A stretch of DNA of 64,000 bases from Paenibacillus ottowii (GTDB lineage: Bacteria > Bacillota > Bacilli > Paenibacillales > Paenibacillaceae): the NCBI RefSeq assembly GCF_006874425.1, contig NZ_VIJZ01000005.1:124001-188000 (forward strand), written 5' to 3'. Below are positions 27,065-36,053 of the stretch, piece after piece. The translations under genes were made by a program, and so were the position numbers. Below the pieces are notes generated by a model, which was not told where the DNA came from, ran no database searches, and worked only from the letters and a program-made list of their open reading frames with translations. Position 1 is the first letter of the stretch. The number at the start of each line of letters is the position of its first letter.

Positions 27065-27577
27065 TTATTTTTCAATGTCAACATGTAATGTTCCATTGAC
27101 TGTCGTTGTATTTACTGTAGCTCCCACAACTTCCGAAACAAATCTAAGAGGAACCATAACCCGATTTGGATATTCTTGCATAACGGGAGCATTCGGCATC
27201 ATCTTTTCTTCATCGTTCACGTATGCAACTTTGCTACCCACGGTTAATCGTATAATTGTACCATTCTTCGATTTAATTGTAACTTCTTGTGTAGGCCTGT
27301 TCCACGAGACAGACTCTCCCAAACCCTCAGATATGAATTTAATAGGGACGTATACTGTGTTGGTGGATTTCTCTATATACGGACTGGTGTCTGTTGTCAA
27401 AGTGCTATTATTGGGATTTGTGGATTTCTCTCCAAATGGATTTAATGTCAAAACATTGTTATTTACAGCAACTTCAACATTATATCTAAATTTAGATCCC
27501 GCATGCGCGCTCTCAACTGAAACAGAAGAAACGAACACAAAGATAACAGCTAAGGGTAAAATTATACGTTTTAACAT
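27065..27577 (-). CDS. Small secreted copper-amine-oxidase-N domain protein
   Basis: A 170-residue protein with a signal peptide (1-26, cut at AHA-GS). Almost the whole mature protein is one stalk domain with the repeated pattern VYVPIKFISEGLGESVSW and VMVPLRFVSEVVGATVN. There is no catalytic motif. It probably acts at the cell surface. It is convergent with the larger protein at 26031 and separated by a bidirectional terminator. The two share the domain but are otherwise different. Confidence 0.85.
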   Translation of the reverse strand: MLKRIILPLAVIFVFVSSVSVESAHAGSKFRYNVEVAVNNNVLTLNPFGEKSTNPNNSTLTTDTSPYIEKSTNTVYVPIKFISEGLGESVSWNRPTQEVTIKSKNGTIIRLTVGSKVAYVNDEEKMMPNAPVMQEYPNRVMVPLRFVSEVVGATVNTTTVNGTLHVDIEK

Positions 27578-27644
27578 GGCTTATTACCTCTCCCCATTTA
27601 TCAACTAGACACATATCGAGGAACTAAAACACTGATACATCCTG

Positions 27645-28169
27645 TTATTCTCCACTAAAGCTTTTGGCCCATTCAGCAACCCTTCGACTGCTTTCTTCTT
27701 CGGACAAATCCTCGATCCTGGTCATAATCGACCATCTTACTCCACAGGGATCCAATATACTTGCGAATCGATCGCCTGAAACAAAGTTTGTAACGGGTTC
27801 CCTTACTTTCGCTCCTCTTGCTACCGCATTTTCAATGACCTGATCCACATTCATTACATAAATTCCGAAAGAATAACACGCATTTCCTTCATCTGGCGGC
27901 AAGACCAATTGATATGTCGGATTCGCTGCCCCCAGCTGCAAAAAACCATTTCCAAAATCTAATTCCGCATGAACAATGATTTTATTGCCATTCTCATCAG
28001 GATATCCAGTAATATCCTTAACTCTTGCATTAAAAACCGCTTTATAAAACTCTATCGCTTCTGGAGGATTCTTCACGGTTATAAACGGGGTAATAGATGT
28101 AAAGCCGTTGGGCACCCCCTTCTTTGTATATTTACCTGACACTCCCATGTGTTCTCTGCTTTCAGTCAT
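27645..28169 (-). CDS. VOC-superfamily (PhnB/glyoxalase-like) protein
   Basis: A 174-residue protein with a strong AGGAGG site. The fold signature is ITPFITVKNPPEAIEFYKAV at the N-terminal module, then HAELDFGNGFLQLG and a C-terminal DRFASILDPCGVRWSI. This matches the PhnB-like branch of the vicinal-oxygen-chelate superfamily, close to resistance/glyoxalase-type proteins of unknown substrate. It lies in line with the DJ-1-like gene upstream and may be co-transcribed with it. Confidence 0.82.
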   Translation of the reverse strand: MTESREHMGVSGKYTKKGVPNGFTSITPFITVKNPPEAIEFYKAVFNARVKDITGYPDENGNKIIVHAELDFGNGFLQLGAANPTYQLVLPPDEGNACYSFGIYVMNVDQVIENAVARGAKVREPVTNFVSGDRFASILDPCGVRWSIMTRIEDLSEEESSRRVAEWAKSFSGE

Positions 28170-28220
28170 TTTAACTCCTCCTTTAAATGCTCGTAACAGT
28201 TCAGTTTAATACTTATACCT

Positions 28221-28847
28221 TCATTGAATTGAATCCATCAACTCATAGTAATATTTGGGTGCACGTGTCTTATTAAGACTATACCAGGCTTCTAATGTTT
28301 TAGAAGAAAACACACCCAGAGCTTTCAAAACGTGTACGGAAAATTCCAACGGAGCCGTTCCAGATGCAGTGATCAGTCTTCCATCCGTCACAGCAGACTC
28401 TATTTTGTAATACTTTCCGCCCGTATAGGTGGGACAGATCATTTTAAGGTATTCCAGATCATTGCTTGTATGCCAACGTGCATTCAGCAGTCCTGCCTGG
28501 GCAAGTCCGATGGTAGCACCACAAATCGCCGCCACCCATATACCTTCCTCTAAACATCTCTCAGCAATTTTTAAGATCGGTTGATGAATGGTTTCTGTCC
28601 ATGTATTTCCACCGGGTAAAATCAATGCATCTGTGCTTTCAATACTGCACTCATCCAGTTTGATGTCAGGCAGGATTTTCAATCCGCCCATGGTAGTGAC
28701 AGGAGTCTTCTCCATTCCCACGGTAACTATTTTGGATGGGACCAGCCCCTTTTTATAATATCTCCCCGAGTTCAGTTCGGCAGTTAAGTAACCGATCTCC
28801 CAGTCTGCCATAGTGTCAAATACATAAAGATATACCGTCCTATTCAT
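28221..28847 (-). CDS. DJ-1/PfpI-family protein (type-1 glutamine amidotransferase-like)
   Basis: A 208-residue protein starting VYLYVFDTMADWEIG, with LPGGNTW (oxyanion region) and the nucleophile elbow AICGAT (Cys109), the hallmark of DJ-1/PfpI proteins. Family functions include protease, hydrolase or glyoxal-detoxifying activities; which applies cannot be read. AAGGAGAA precedes the start. It sits between the WYL regulator and the VOC gene, all on the minus strand, so regulation by the WYL protein is possible. Confidence 0.85.
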   Translation of the reverse strand: MNRTVYLYVFDTMADWEIGYLTAELNSGRYYKKGLVPSKIVTVGMEKTPVTTMGGLKILPDIKLDECSIESTDALILPGGNTWTETIHQPILKIAERCLEEGIWVAAICGATIGLAQAGLLNARWHTSNDLEYLKMICPTYTGGKYYKIESAVTDGRLITASGTAPLEFSVHVLKALGVFSSKTLEAWYSLNKTRAPKYYYELMDSIQ

Positions 28848-28921
28848 TCACAGGTTCTCCTTATTTTATAATTTATCAAGTGATACCAGCCCTCGGTAAC
28901 CCGTGATTATCCCCATTATAA

Positions 28922-28958
28922 AAAAGCTTCACTGACATCTACTGTCAGTGAAGCTTTT
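28922..28958 (-). terminator. Terminator of the WYL regulator gene
   Basis: Perfect 16-bp arms (28922-28937, 28943-28958) overlap the stop codon; on the minus strand they are followed by T residues. Confidence 0.85.
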
Positions 28959-29919
28959 AGCGTTGATAATATTCTATTAACTCCGACGCAACAGCAACTA
29001 GTTTTTCCTTCAAGCTCTGTGGCTCGATGACTTGAATGGATTTCCCGTAGGGTAGGAGTAAATAAGGGACATATGTATGAAGTGATTTTTCCTCAAGCAA
29101 AAAGATGGCTTGGTTAGCGGTTCGCTCTTTCAGATGATGCCCCAAAAACCAATGCAAACATAAGTCATCCAATGCCTCTGACCTGCCTTTAATCGTTAAA
29201 GAAATTAAACCATCCTTACCTACTAAATCAGGTAACAGATTTTGCATAAAAAATTCACGAGCCGAAAAAGCCTCAGGACGCTTAAATAGGTTTGGAGTAC
29301 GCTTGATCTGTAAAATCCGCTCTGCCCTAAAACTACGGATCTCATTCCTTAGGTGACAAAATGCAACAGTATACCATTTGTTGTTCCAGTACACCATCCC
29401 ATAGGGGTCTATCACCCTATTCTTGGGTTGTTCTTCATGACCTGTGCGATAATCCATTTCAACAGAGAATTGGTTGGCTACAGCCTGCTCCAATTCGATC
29501 AATACCGGCTGAAGAGAAGGATCTCCCATGCGGTTTATCACTTCAAATCCGGCTAAATGACGGCTAAGTATACTTTCCTGCTCTTGATTCGAGTACATTT
29601 TCAACTTTGACGTCGCACTGCTTAATGCCTCACTTAAAGGATATCCAGCCTCTTTTGCAAAAACAGCAGCATGAAGGAGTGCCTTTTTTTCCTCCATATC
29701 AAATAGTAAGGGTGCTCTAATATAATTATTCAGCAAGCTATACCCGCCATGATGACCCGTGTCGGATATTATAGGCACTCCACTGGCACATAGAGCGTCA
29801 ATATACCGATAAACTGTCCTTATATTGATTTCTAACTTTTCGGATATTTGTTTTGCGGTCATTTTTACACCCGAATTCAGCATCCATAAAATGGCCAGCA
29901 TATTATCGTTTTTTGGCAT
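28957..29919 (-). CDS. YafY-type HTH-WYL transcriptional regulator
   Basis: A 320-residue protein. Its N-terminal winged HTH (MTAKQISEKLEINIRTVYRYIDALCASGVPI, about 20-50) is followed by the linker and a WYL domain at about 140-225 (RVIDPYGMVYWNNKWYTVAFCHLRNEIRSFRAERI). There is a C-terminal WCX extension. WYL proteins bind nucleic acid or nucleotide-like ligands and often respond to DNA damage or stress. It probably regulates its own gene and the adjacent DJ-1/VOC genes. Confidence 0.88.
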   Translation of the reverse strand: MPKNDNMLAILWMLNSGVKMTAKQISEKLEINIRTVYRYIDALCASGVPIISDTGHHGGYSLLNNYIRAPLLFDMEEKKALLHAAVFAKEAGYPLSEALSSATSKLKMYSNQEQESILSRHLAGFEVINRMGDPSLQPVLIELEQAVANQFSVEMDYRTGHEEQPKNRVIDPYGMVYWNNKWYTVAFCHLRNEIRSFRAERILQIKRTPNLFKRPEAFSAREFFMQNLLPDLVGKDGLISLTIKGRSEALDDLCLHWFLGHHLKERTANQAIFLLEEKSLHTYVPYLLLPYGKSIQVIEPQSLKEKLVAVASELIEYYQR

Positions 29920-30064
29920 AACCTGAACCCCCCTCTCTCATTAAAGCTCAATCTTTTATAAATAACTCTTTGGAATCTTCTTACCACCTATTATATGCTT
30001 TTTTCCATTTTATACGTCCCTCTCATAACTTCCAATTCCAGATTTACACATAGTAAATACCATA

Positions 30065-32329
30065 ATGAATGGGTCATTCTGTAAACTAAATCTCTCTTTT
30101 AACCGATAAATACATATGCTGGGTTGTTTATTAAATATCACCTATCATTTCTTAATACAAAACACCCCCAGAATACATTACATATCTATCTTGACTCACA
30201 AATTATACTCATCTACTGCATCTGTAATCAGAAGCGAATGCAAGATGACGTACTTTACTTGGAAATACCCATCGCATCTAGAAAGGAGTTATGAACTCAC
30301 TTGAGCGTATTATCAGCTTGGATCGGATATGAAAGCCTACGCTTTTATGGTCCCTTTCAGCCATTACACATCGAACAACTTCAAATAACACGTACCATTA
30401 ACGATCATGCCTATTTACATATCAGTGGCATACTCTCCGAAGAACAGGGAGCCGCTTGTATCGGTCAAAATATGGAGCAAGAACCGACTGTGATTCGTCA
30501 GTTGAATGATCAGGGACAATCGCTGAGAAGGCTGTTCCATGGGATTGTTACACGTATGTCTGTACACTGTGTGCGAGGCGTGTATACATTTGAACTGGAG
30601 GCCGCTTCCCATTCATACCAGATGGATATTAAACGTAAAAGACGCTCCTATCAAGATATTCACCGTACTTATGATGATCTGGTCACTACGCTGGTTCGAA
30701 AATATCAGTACGGAGATGCCATTGATACGGTAAGCCACTATGCCAAACTAGAGACATTTGTTTTACAATATGAGGAAACTGATTGGGCGTTTTTAAAACG
30801 CCTCGCTTCTCGCTTTGGTTCCGTACTTGTGCCAGAGGTAACCGCAGCTTCGCCCAAGGTTTTCTTCGGGATGCCCGAAGGCAAGCAGCATAAGGTAGAA
30901 CGGGATGTATTTTATCGTGTACGAAAAACGTTTCATGAACGGGATGCGGAAAAGCTGAGAGAACGTGCTGGCTCATATATCACCTATATGATCGAAAGCC
31001 TGCAATACTATGCGTTGGGCGACCTCATCACGTTACCTATCGGGCAAGGAAAAGAACTGGTCGTGGTTCGAGCCGTGACAACCTTAGCAGATGGCTTACT
31101 GCGTACCCGTTACGATCTTCAAGCCGAACAAGATATCCGCTATGCACGGTATGAAAACGATCAGGCTACTGGAATTTCGCTGACAGGAACGGTGCTGAAG
31201 GTACAGCAGGATTTTGTACAGCTTCAACTGGACATCGATCCGAAACAAGATTCTGTCAAAGCCTGCTGGTTTCCGGTGTCTACCCGTTATGTCGCCGAAG
31301 AACACAGTGGCTGGTACGATATGCCTGAGATCGGGGAACAGGTGGAATTGTATCTGCCCACACACCGCGAACAGGATGCCTATGTCACTGATTCGCTGCG
31401 ACAACAACGCCACACAAATGGACAGCCAAATGTAAAGGTATGGCAACATGTGCAAGGTAGCGGTGTCAAAATGTCTGAGCATGAACTGAACCTATCCACC
31501 TCCGGTGAATTTTCCATAACACTGAATGAAAGTAATGGAATTACGATTGACAGTCCCGGGAATGTGCAAATTCAAGGTGGTCACGTGAAGCTTGTTGCTG
31601 GACAGGAACTTTCACTGGAAGCTGGAACGGCGCTATACTTAAAAGGTGGAGCCAGCAGCATGGTATTGGATGGTGAGACAGACACCAAAGCCCCAGTGAT
31701 TTATCAAGAAGGTACGGTAAAAGCTCCAGTTTTCGTTGCTGACCTCCCTCCTGTTCCAGAACCTCCATTGATGAGCATCAAAGCATATCAGGCGGCGCAA
31801 GCTCCATCAGCAGCTAAGACATCATCAAGCAGCCAAGCCTCTCCTCCTAAAGCAAAAGTCACCAGTCCAGCAAAGCTTCAACAAGCGAATGCCATGATGG
31901 GGACAGTATCCAAGCTATTAGGCTCCATTCCGGTAATGGGGAAAGTGGCTGGCGTTGTTGTAGGAGCGCTAAGTGGACCTGCGGGAGGTGTAATTCTGAG
32001 AGCAACCGCAGCGATCCCTGTTCGGAGCAAAGGAACCCCTACCGTTGGAGGCAGTAAGGGGAACGGCATTCATCCTTTGAAACACTTGGCTGGTTTGGCC
32101 ATGCAAGGGTTGATTAGTATACACGAGCATGAGAAAGCTAAACAAGCCTATTATAGCAAATGGATTCTTGGGAAAGTGTTTACGAGCGCCCGTCATATAG
32201 CGCATTCCGGCGGCACATTGGAACTAGTACAGAACCTGCTTAAAGAATCGAATGCCATGGTTCATGCGTATCAGCAGGTTCCGGAAGAAGTAAGAAAACG
32301 CTGGAGAGCCGATTACGACAGTCGCATGG
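30065..32329 (+). repeat. Long direct repeat, copy 2 (leader plus VgrG module)
   Basis: The partner of 18145-20408. Identity begins within the sigma-D-like promoter and leader and ends in the codons after HAYQQVP, beyond which the toxin tips differ. One codon is missing relative to copy 1 near 30960. Confidence 0.85.
30082..30109 (+). promoter_or_regulatory. Sigma-D-like promoter of VgrG-toxin gene 2
   Basis: TAAA (30082-30085), 16 bases, ACCGATAA (30102-30109), identical in layout to 18162 and 45310. An upstream dyad, ATTTACACATAGTAAAT, is also present before the 45310 copy. The rest of 29920-30300 is leader sequence without a gene. Confidence 0.6.
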
Positions 32330-33405
32330 CACAGCAACAGCCTAAACAACAAGCTGAGAAGCCTAAGTCTTGGTGGGATCGTTACCTGGATTATACAGGT
32401 AGCAGCGCGATGATAAAAAGTCAATTAGCCATGGAGCAGGCACATGCTTCTCAAAAAACAGCAAACAGCCTAGCTGAATTATACAAAGGCATAGAGCAGG
32501 CTAATAACGTAAGGTCTCAAAATCAATTAAACTCCATTGGTGAATTTTTAGATTATTGGTCATTTGGTATACCTAAAGGATTGTATCAAGCCTATATGGA
32601 GCGCGCACGTAATCAAGGTAACTCTGGTAGTGACGCAATCAATTTTGCTACATTTGGAATAACAGAAGCTATACGCGGAGCTTTGACACCTGAAGACCCT
32701 TTGTCACCAGACCATTTGTCCAATATCATTAGTGTAGCAGCGATCGTTGAGGGAGCCGGTTCATTTTTCAAGCCGAAAACTATACTAAATCCGCCAGTTA
32801 AAGAACCGGTTTATCCAAGACCTAAAATTATAAACGAAAAAACAGAGTCACCCCACCCTTCAAATTCAAAACCTAATAAAGTTGAGAAGCCAGGCGGTGT
32901 TGCTCAGGGAACAGTAAACAGATTTCCAACTAGCCGAATCGATTCTGTAATGGATCAACATTTTATTGATGAGGTCGCGAAGGCTAGAGGTCGATTGTCA
33001 AACAAATACAAAGAAACAGGTAACTTCGCATATGCAGAAGTGAAGGTGTCCGGGGTTAAGAAGGAAGACTTTTATGCCCATAGTAAAATTCATAGCTCTG
33101 CTAAAAAAATACCTGGAACTGAAGAGTTCTCTTTCAAACCCGACAATCCAAAATTCAAGGCAACTGAAGCTCCAGATGCAGAAGGAAATATATATATGAG
33201 AGATGGGGATACAGAGTATAAAATTTTAAATGATGTAGCAGATCGATTAGGTGATAACCACAATGCATCAGGAAATATCAAACTCTTCACTGAAAAAGAT
33301 ACATGTGGAAGTTGTAACGAAATCATCCAACAATTTGACAAAGAATATCCTAACGTTAAAATTGAGGTTATCCATAATAATAACATAACTATTAACCCTA
33401 AATAA
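30301..33405 (+). CDS. VgrG-like spike protein with C-terminal deaminase toxin (second type)
   Basis: A protein of 1034 residues with TTG start, a near duplicate of the 18377 protein through about residue 675 (late-control D, OB fold, spike, Gly/Ala linker). The tail is different: a helical region, KSWWDRYLDYTGSS and FGITEAIRGALTPEDPLSPD, then a deaminase-like tip with DTEYKIL (Glu972) and CGSC (Cys1002, 1005), followed by IIQQFDKEYPNVKIEVI. That E...C-x-x-C pattern with a 'C.SC..VI.QF...YP' tail resembles the BURPS668_1122/SCP1.201-type toxin deaminases. The next gene is Imm3-like, a known partner of deaminase toxins. The distal third is more AT-rich, as expected for an exchanged cassette. 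Confidence 0.78.
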   Translation: MSVLSAWIGYESLRFYGPFQPLHIEQLQITRTINDHAYLHISGILSEEQGAACIGQNMEQEPTVIRQLNDQGQSLRRLFHGIVTRMSVHCVRGVYTFELEAASHSYQMDIKRKRRSYQDIHRTYDDLVTTLVRKYQYGDAIDTVSHYAKLETFVLQYEETDWAFLKRLASRFGSVLVPEVTAASPKVFFGMPEGKQHKVERDVFYRVRKTFHERDAEKLRERAGSYITYMIESLQYYALGDLITLPIGQGKELVVVRAVTTLADGLLRTRYDLQAEQDIRYARYENDQATGISLTGTVLKVQQDFVQLQLDIDPKQDSVKACWFPVSTRYVAEEHSGWYDMPEIGEQVELYLPTHREQDAYVTDSLRQQRHTNGQPNVKVWQHVQGSGVKMSEHELNLSTSGEFSITLNESNGITIDSPGNVQIQGGHVKLVAGQELSLEAGTALYLKGGASSMVLDGETDTKAPVIYQEGTVKAPVFVADLPPVPEPPLMSIKAYQAAQAPSAAKTSSSSQASPPKAKVTSPAKLQQANAMMGTVSKLLGSIPVMGKVAGVVVGALSGPAGGVILRATAAIPVRSKGTPTVGGSKGNGIHPLKHLAGLAMQGLISIHEHEKAKQAYYSKWILGKVFTSARHIAHSGGTLELVQNLLKESNAMVHAYQQVPEEVRKRWRADYDSRMAQQQPKQQAEKPKSWWDRYLDYTGSSAMIKSQLAMEQAHASQKTANSLAELYKGIEQANNVRSQNQLNSIGEFLDYWSFGIPKGLYQAYMERARNQGNSGSDAINFATFGITEAIRGALTPEDPLSPDHLSNIISVAAIVEGAGSFFKPKTILNPPVKEPVYPRPKIINEKTESPHPSNSKPNKVEKPGGVAQGTVNRFPTSRIDSVMDQHFIDEVAKARGRLSNKYKETGNFAYAEVKVSGVKKEDFYAHSKIHSSAKKIPGTEEFSFKPDNPKFKATEAPDAEGNIYMRDGDTEYKILNDVADRLGDNHNASGNIKLFTEKDTCGSCNEIIQQFDKEYPNVKIEVIHNNNITINPK

Positions 33406-33425
33406 TTGAATAAGGTGGTTAAGAA

Positions 33426-34121
33426 ATGGCTTGGAATTATGATGAGTTAATTGATAGTATTCTTGAGAATTACCAGGATTATAAAAACGAGGAAATGATG
33501 AGTAGTAAAGAAGCAATTGCAAGAACATTCTATGATTTTGAAGGATTGATGAATAGAAGTGAAACAGATAAGGCTTTAATTAATGTCGTTTACGGGGAGA
33601 TATTATTAACTCTTCCAAGAGTTTTGTATACTGTTAAAAATAATTTAAGCAAAAGATTATCTGAACTGGATTTTAATTTAATTGAGCAAGAACAAAAATT
33701 AACCACTGAGCAATACAGTGACTTATTTAATCGTAAGAATTTTGTATTACAAGAGTTGGAAAATAAGATGTTAGACTATTATCCAAGAGTATGTTGGTAT
33801 TACGGTGAATTGACAAATGAAGTTAATGTTTTCTTTAACCAAATTTACGAAGAGAATGTCTTGCCCGATGAAATTTTTTCTAGTGTATTTCAGCGATTTG
33901 AACGTGATTGTAAAAATACATTAAGTGAAAAAATAATCGTGTATACCACACTAGCTGAAAACTTATTAAACCAAAGACTACCAAAGATCGATGGATTAAA
34001 ACTAATTAAACAAGAATTACAGCAGTTTAACATAGCAGATATTTTTGAAGAACAATTGCTAGAAAAAGAAAAATTAGAACTAGAAATGCGAATTAAAAAA
34101 GTATTAAGTCGACTTTCCTAA
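33426..34121 (+). CDS. Imm3-family immunity protein
   Basis: A 231-residue, all-helical acidic protein starting MAWNYDELIDSILENYQDY, with conserved MNRSETDKALINVVYGEILL and YYPRVCWYYGELTNEVNVFF, which I recognise as the Imm3 pattern. It begins 20 bases after the toxin stop with AAGGTGG as ribosome site. It should protect the producer from the deaminase tip encoded just upstream. Recognition is from memory of the family. Confidence 0.72.
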   Translation: MAWNYDELIDSILENYQDYKNEEMMSSKEAIARTFYDFEGLMNRSETDKALINVVYGEILLTLPRVLYTVKNNLSKRLSELDFNLIEQEQKLTTEQYSDLFNRKNFVLQELENKMLDYYPRVCWYYGELTNEVNVFFNQIYEENVLPDEIFSSVFQRFERDCKNTLSEKIIVYTTLAENLLNQRLPKIDGLKLIKQELQQFNIADIFEEQLLEKEKLELEMRIKKVLSRLS

Positions 34122-34499
34122 TAGTGGAATAACTCTTTTAAAAATCCATTGAAATTTCCCCATAACTAAACGAAATTTCACGAAGCTTATTCCAACTTGA
34201 ATCTTAAAAGTAGGAACGAGCTTTTTTGGTACAATCGAAATCTAAGACAAAAAAGTAAAATAGTCCAGCTTGTCTGCAGACAACGATAAATTTCCATTCC
34301 TCTCTCTTAACACATGGGAGAGAGATAACGAAATGTCAGATTGATTTCTCGAAGCGTTACGCAAACGATTTTATCAAAAAATGGGAATTTTTTCCTTATT
34401 TTAAACAAAAATAGGGAATAAACAATTAAAAAAAGATGAACTTGGACTAAAAAATTAATCCTTAAATGAAGTTCCACATCCTAATAAAGAGGAATAAAA
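34122..34499. other. Intergenic region with hairpins, no gene
   Basis: TGAAATTT (34150-34157) pairs with AAATTTCA (34173-34180), and CTCTCTC with GAGAGAG around 34302-34327. No ORF is credible. It lies downstream of the Imm3-like gene where spare toxin or immunity cassettes are often found. Confidence 0.35.
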
Positions 34500-34921
34500 A
34501 TGGATCATAAAGAAATTGAGAATTTACCCTATCTATTACCAACAGAAACATTAGCGTTGATGTTTCAATACGTATTGAATGAATTTGATACTGGTAAAAT
34601 TGAGAAAAAGGATTTTTTATTAATTCTTAGTCAATTAACAGATAGACAAGTTATGACCTACGAATTATTGAAATCGAAGTAAGAAATAGTATAGATAAGG
34701 TGCTTCACAGGTTGTGGAATACTGACTCTTATGATGATGTAGATATCATTCTTTCAATTGTTGTAAACCTCGGACTAAAAAATTGCTTTCAAAAAATTAA
34801 AGATTCAATAAATCAAGATAAGGATATAGACGAATTAATTTTAAAAGAAATTATAGAAACAATTGATGAAGTTGGTGGAAATATTTCGAATCCATATCAT
34901 AGTTTAGAAAGATTCAAATAA
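34500..34921 (+). pseudogene. Probable orphan immunity gene, frameshifted
   Basis: The first frame (34500-34682) gives 60 residues, MDHKEIENLPYLLPTETLAL to YELLKSK. A second frame, open from about 34650 to 34921, continues with VRNSIDKVLHRLWNTDSYDD and ETIDEVGGNISNPYHSLERF. The second has no good start or ribosome site, and together they give about 140 residues, a usual immunity-protein size. I infer one gene broken by an indel near 34660-34690. Its position after the toxin/Imm3 pair suits an orphan immunity gene; the family is not recognised. Confidence 0.5.
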
Positions 34922-35028
34922 GCCATGTCAATAGTTTGTCGATAAATTCGGATAATTTTTCTAAAAAGGCTTAACATTATGGGTTTTCTACTTCATTTTC
35001 CTTCAACTCAACTAAACTCAACAAAAAT

Positions 35029-35091
35029 GCATCCCCTAGCATTCATCGGACAAACCAAAAGGTTTGATCCAATGTCTACACTAGGGGGTGC
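35029..35091. terminator. Large two-tier hairpin at end of sugar ABC operon
   Basis: The outer arms GCATCCCCTAG (35029-35039) and CTAGGGGGTGC (35081-35091) enclose an inner hairpin with AAACC-AAAA-GGTTT at about 35052-35065. It lies just downstream of the last permease gene; it may terminate that operon, although the T-run is poor. Confidence 0.5.
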
Positions 35092-35115
35092 TCTTCTAAT
35101 CAGGGAAAATTTGAT

Positions 35116-35997
35116 TTACCCCTTAACCGATCCGGCTGCGATCCCTTCCACAATCCGGTCACTCATGATGAGGAACACGAGCAGTATGGGCAAAATGCTG
35201 ATCATCAACGTGGCTCCGATTGCGCCCCAGTCGGTCGTATATTGTCCGATAAAGTTCTGAACGCCGACGGTCAGTGTTTTGTTTTCGTCCGAGCTGATAA
35301 ACGTATTGACGAAAATAAACTCATTCCAGTTGTAGATCATGTTAATAATAGACGTCGTTGCCATGACGGGGGTGGTCATAGGCAGTACAATGCGGAAGAA
35401 CATCCGGTTGACGGAGCAACCATCCATAACGGCCGCCTCTTCCACTTCACGGGGCAGGGCATAATAGAAGCCTAGCAAGATCATCATCGTTGTCGGCAGA
35501 TTAAAAGCGACATACGACAGGATGATGGATACCGAAGTGTCTGTTAAATGCAATTTGAGAAACATACTGAATAGCGGAATCAAGGTGGAATGGACTGGAA
35601 TCATGAGTCCGACCATAAAAAGCCCTAGAACCAGCTGACTCCCTCTCCACCGCATACGTGTAATGGCAAACGTAACAAAGCTAGCCAGCAGCACTGTCAA
35701 CGCCACAGATATGACTGTGATCCACACACTATTGAAGAAATACTGTCCGATATTGCCGCTGGTCCACACATTCATATAGTTCTCCCAATGCGGCTGGGAT
35801 GGGAGTGCAAACGGTGGAAGGTTAAACACTTCCTGATTATTTTTAAGCGAAAATAGCATCAGCCACACTAGTGGCAAAAGCTGTGTCACCGCCAAGATGA
35901 TTAAAATGATATACAAAGCGGCATAACCGACCCGAGTTAACATTTTGCCGCGGGTAGCGACTCCAAGCGGATAGTTGGCGGCTGCCTGGGTTTTCAT
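35116..35997 (-). CDS. Sugar ABC transporter permease, MalG-like
   Basis: A 293-residue protein with six membrane spans. The cytoplasmic EAA loop reads ALPREVEEAAVMDGCSVNRMFFRIVLPM, which docks the ATPase. It is of the CUT1 carbohydrate-uptake type. It is the last gene of a permease-permease-binding protein series transcribed leftward from 38302 and lies 56 bases after the first permease gene. No ATPase gene is present, as is usual for these operons where a shared MsmX-type ATPase is used. Confidence 0.9.
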   Translation of the reverse strand: MKTQAAANYPLGVATRGKMLTRVGYAALYIILIILAVTQLLPLVWLMLFSLKNNQEVFNLPPFALPSQPHWENYMNVWTSGNIGQYFFNSVWITVISVALTVLLASFVTFAITRMRWRGSQLVLGLFMVGLMIPVHSTLIPLFSMFLKLHLTDTSVSIILSYVAFNLPTTMMILLGFYYALPREVEEAAVMDGCSVNRMFFRIVLPMTTPVMATTSIINMIYNWNEFIFVNTFISSDENKTLTVGVQNFIGQYTTDWGAIGATLMISILPILLVFLIMSDRIVEGIAAGSVKG

Positions 35998-36053
35998 ATC
36001 CGTTCCTCCCTCTTTCTGTCCTCTGTTACCCCTGATCTAATGGCATGAGTGTT

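Noticed and set aside
27075..27608. Plus-strand ORF of 177 codons
   Set aside because: It is antisense to the small stalk-domain protein, which has a signal peptide, recognisable domain and a ribosome site.
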